Shown here: piece after piece, positions 63,687-64,000 of the stretch
Position numbering within the stretch: the stretch's first letter is position 1
Layout: every line of letters starts with the position of its first letter
NCBI RefSeq assembly: GCF_040712315.1
Contig: NC_134023.1
Span: 17,555,442-17,619,441 of the forward strand
Length of the DNA: 64,000 nt
Direction: 5' to 3'
From: Castanea sativa
Taxonomy: Eukaryota > Streptophyta > Magnoliopsida > Fagales > Fagaceae
Made by a program: the position numbers and the translations under genes
Notes under the pieces: model-generated
Database searches by the model: none
Told to the model about the DNA's origin: nothing
What the model saw: only the letters and a program-made list of their open reading frames with translations

Positions 63687-64000
63687 ACTATTTAGTGATA
63701 AGTCCCAAATCTAGAAGTGCTATGTTATTATATTAGTATCCCCACATGAATTAAATGTAAAATTAACCATGTGTTTATAAGCTCTTAGGCACTCTCCTTT
63801 TGCAAGCTAGTTTTCAAAGGTGAGTTATATTCATGGGTTTGTAACATTTGGTATCAAAGCCAACCACCAAGTTGAATAATTGGACGTAACTCATTGAGTA
63901 TGAGATCAAATAAGTTGTGGCTTTGTGGTTAGATCTCGGAAGAAGCGACCAAGAGGCTTTTGTTTGTGTCTAAAATAATTTTTTTGTGATAAGAAAGTGC
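63687..64000. other. Copy D 3' flank, no gene
   Basis: The first about 50 bases align with the copy C 3'UTR. Then comes unassigned AT-rich DNA; ggtatcaaagccaacc near 63850 resembles a Met-tRNA primer site, possibly from an LTR element continuing past the window. Confidence 0.4.

Overview
This is a plant nuclear window, most likely from a woody eudicot. The evidence is a two-exon tau-class glutathione S-transferase gene, AT-rich intergenic DNA, GT-AG introns, and plant families of CACTA, MULE, hAT, Tourist, LINE (L1/RNase H type) and LTR elements. Species cannot be fixed from sequence alone; a Fagales tree is only a guess. There is no prokaryotic gene organisation, no rRNA or tRNA that I can support, and no CRISPR.

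Host gene content is thin. One apparently intact gene, a tau GST (1317-3028), is followed by three decaying copies of the same gene. Copy B has exon 1 at 35386-35663 and exon 2 at 44138-44954. Copy C is an orphan exon 2 at 51590-51934. Copy D is an exon 2 fragment at 63471-63686. Introns, 3'UTRs and about 0.5 kb of downstream flank are also recognisable in the copies, so this is a tandem GST cluster inflated by transposons. Because the copies are paralogous, several insertions can be read against an empty site in a sister copy.

Layout: 1-1240 is flank with a small promoter-plus-signal-peptide relic. 1317-3028 is the GST. 3029-10622 is AT-rich flank with a hAT-like element. 10623-16178 is a non-autonomous CACTA (CACTA-1) made largely of tandem repeats. 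About 16290-32293 is LINE A, split by an 11.95-kb Tat-type Ty3/Gypsy element (18308-30258). About 33480-33900 is a replication protein A/Helitron-type relic. 35386-45655 is GST copy B. Its intron holds LINE B (36438-43414), which holds CACTA-2 (37218-41961), which holds most of an SR34-type splicing-factor gene. Its exon 2 and 3'UTR hold two Tourist-like MITEs, one with a fold-back MITE inside it. About 46434-50690 is a MULE with three in-frame stops. 51014-51396 is an LTR fragment. 51590-52079 is GST copy C. 52080-59297 is a Copia-like LTR element without visible pol. About 59455-60801 is LINE C. 60802 to about 62235 is a probable solo LTR. The window ends with GST copy D.

The most informative observations are these. 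CACTA-2 captured an SR34 gene with splice phases intact but the start exon missing. The Tat element has two RNase H domains, an intron-containing antisense ORF and a 151-bp satellite-like array. Removing the Gypsy and CACTA-2 insertions (with one target-site copy each) restores the interrupted LINE reading frames exactly. No wholly new defence or metabolic system is visible; the interest lies in gene capture and nested mobile elements.
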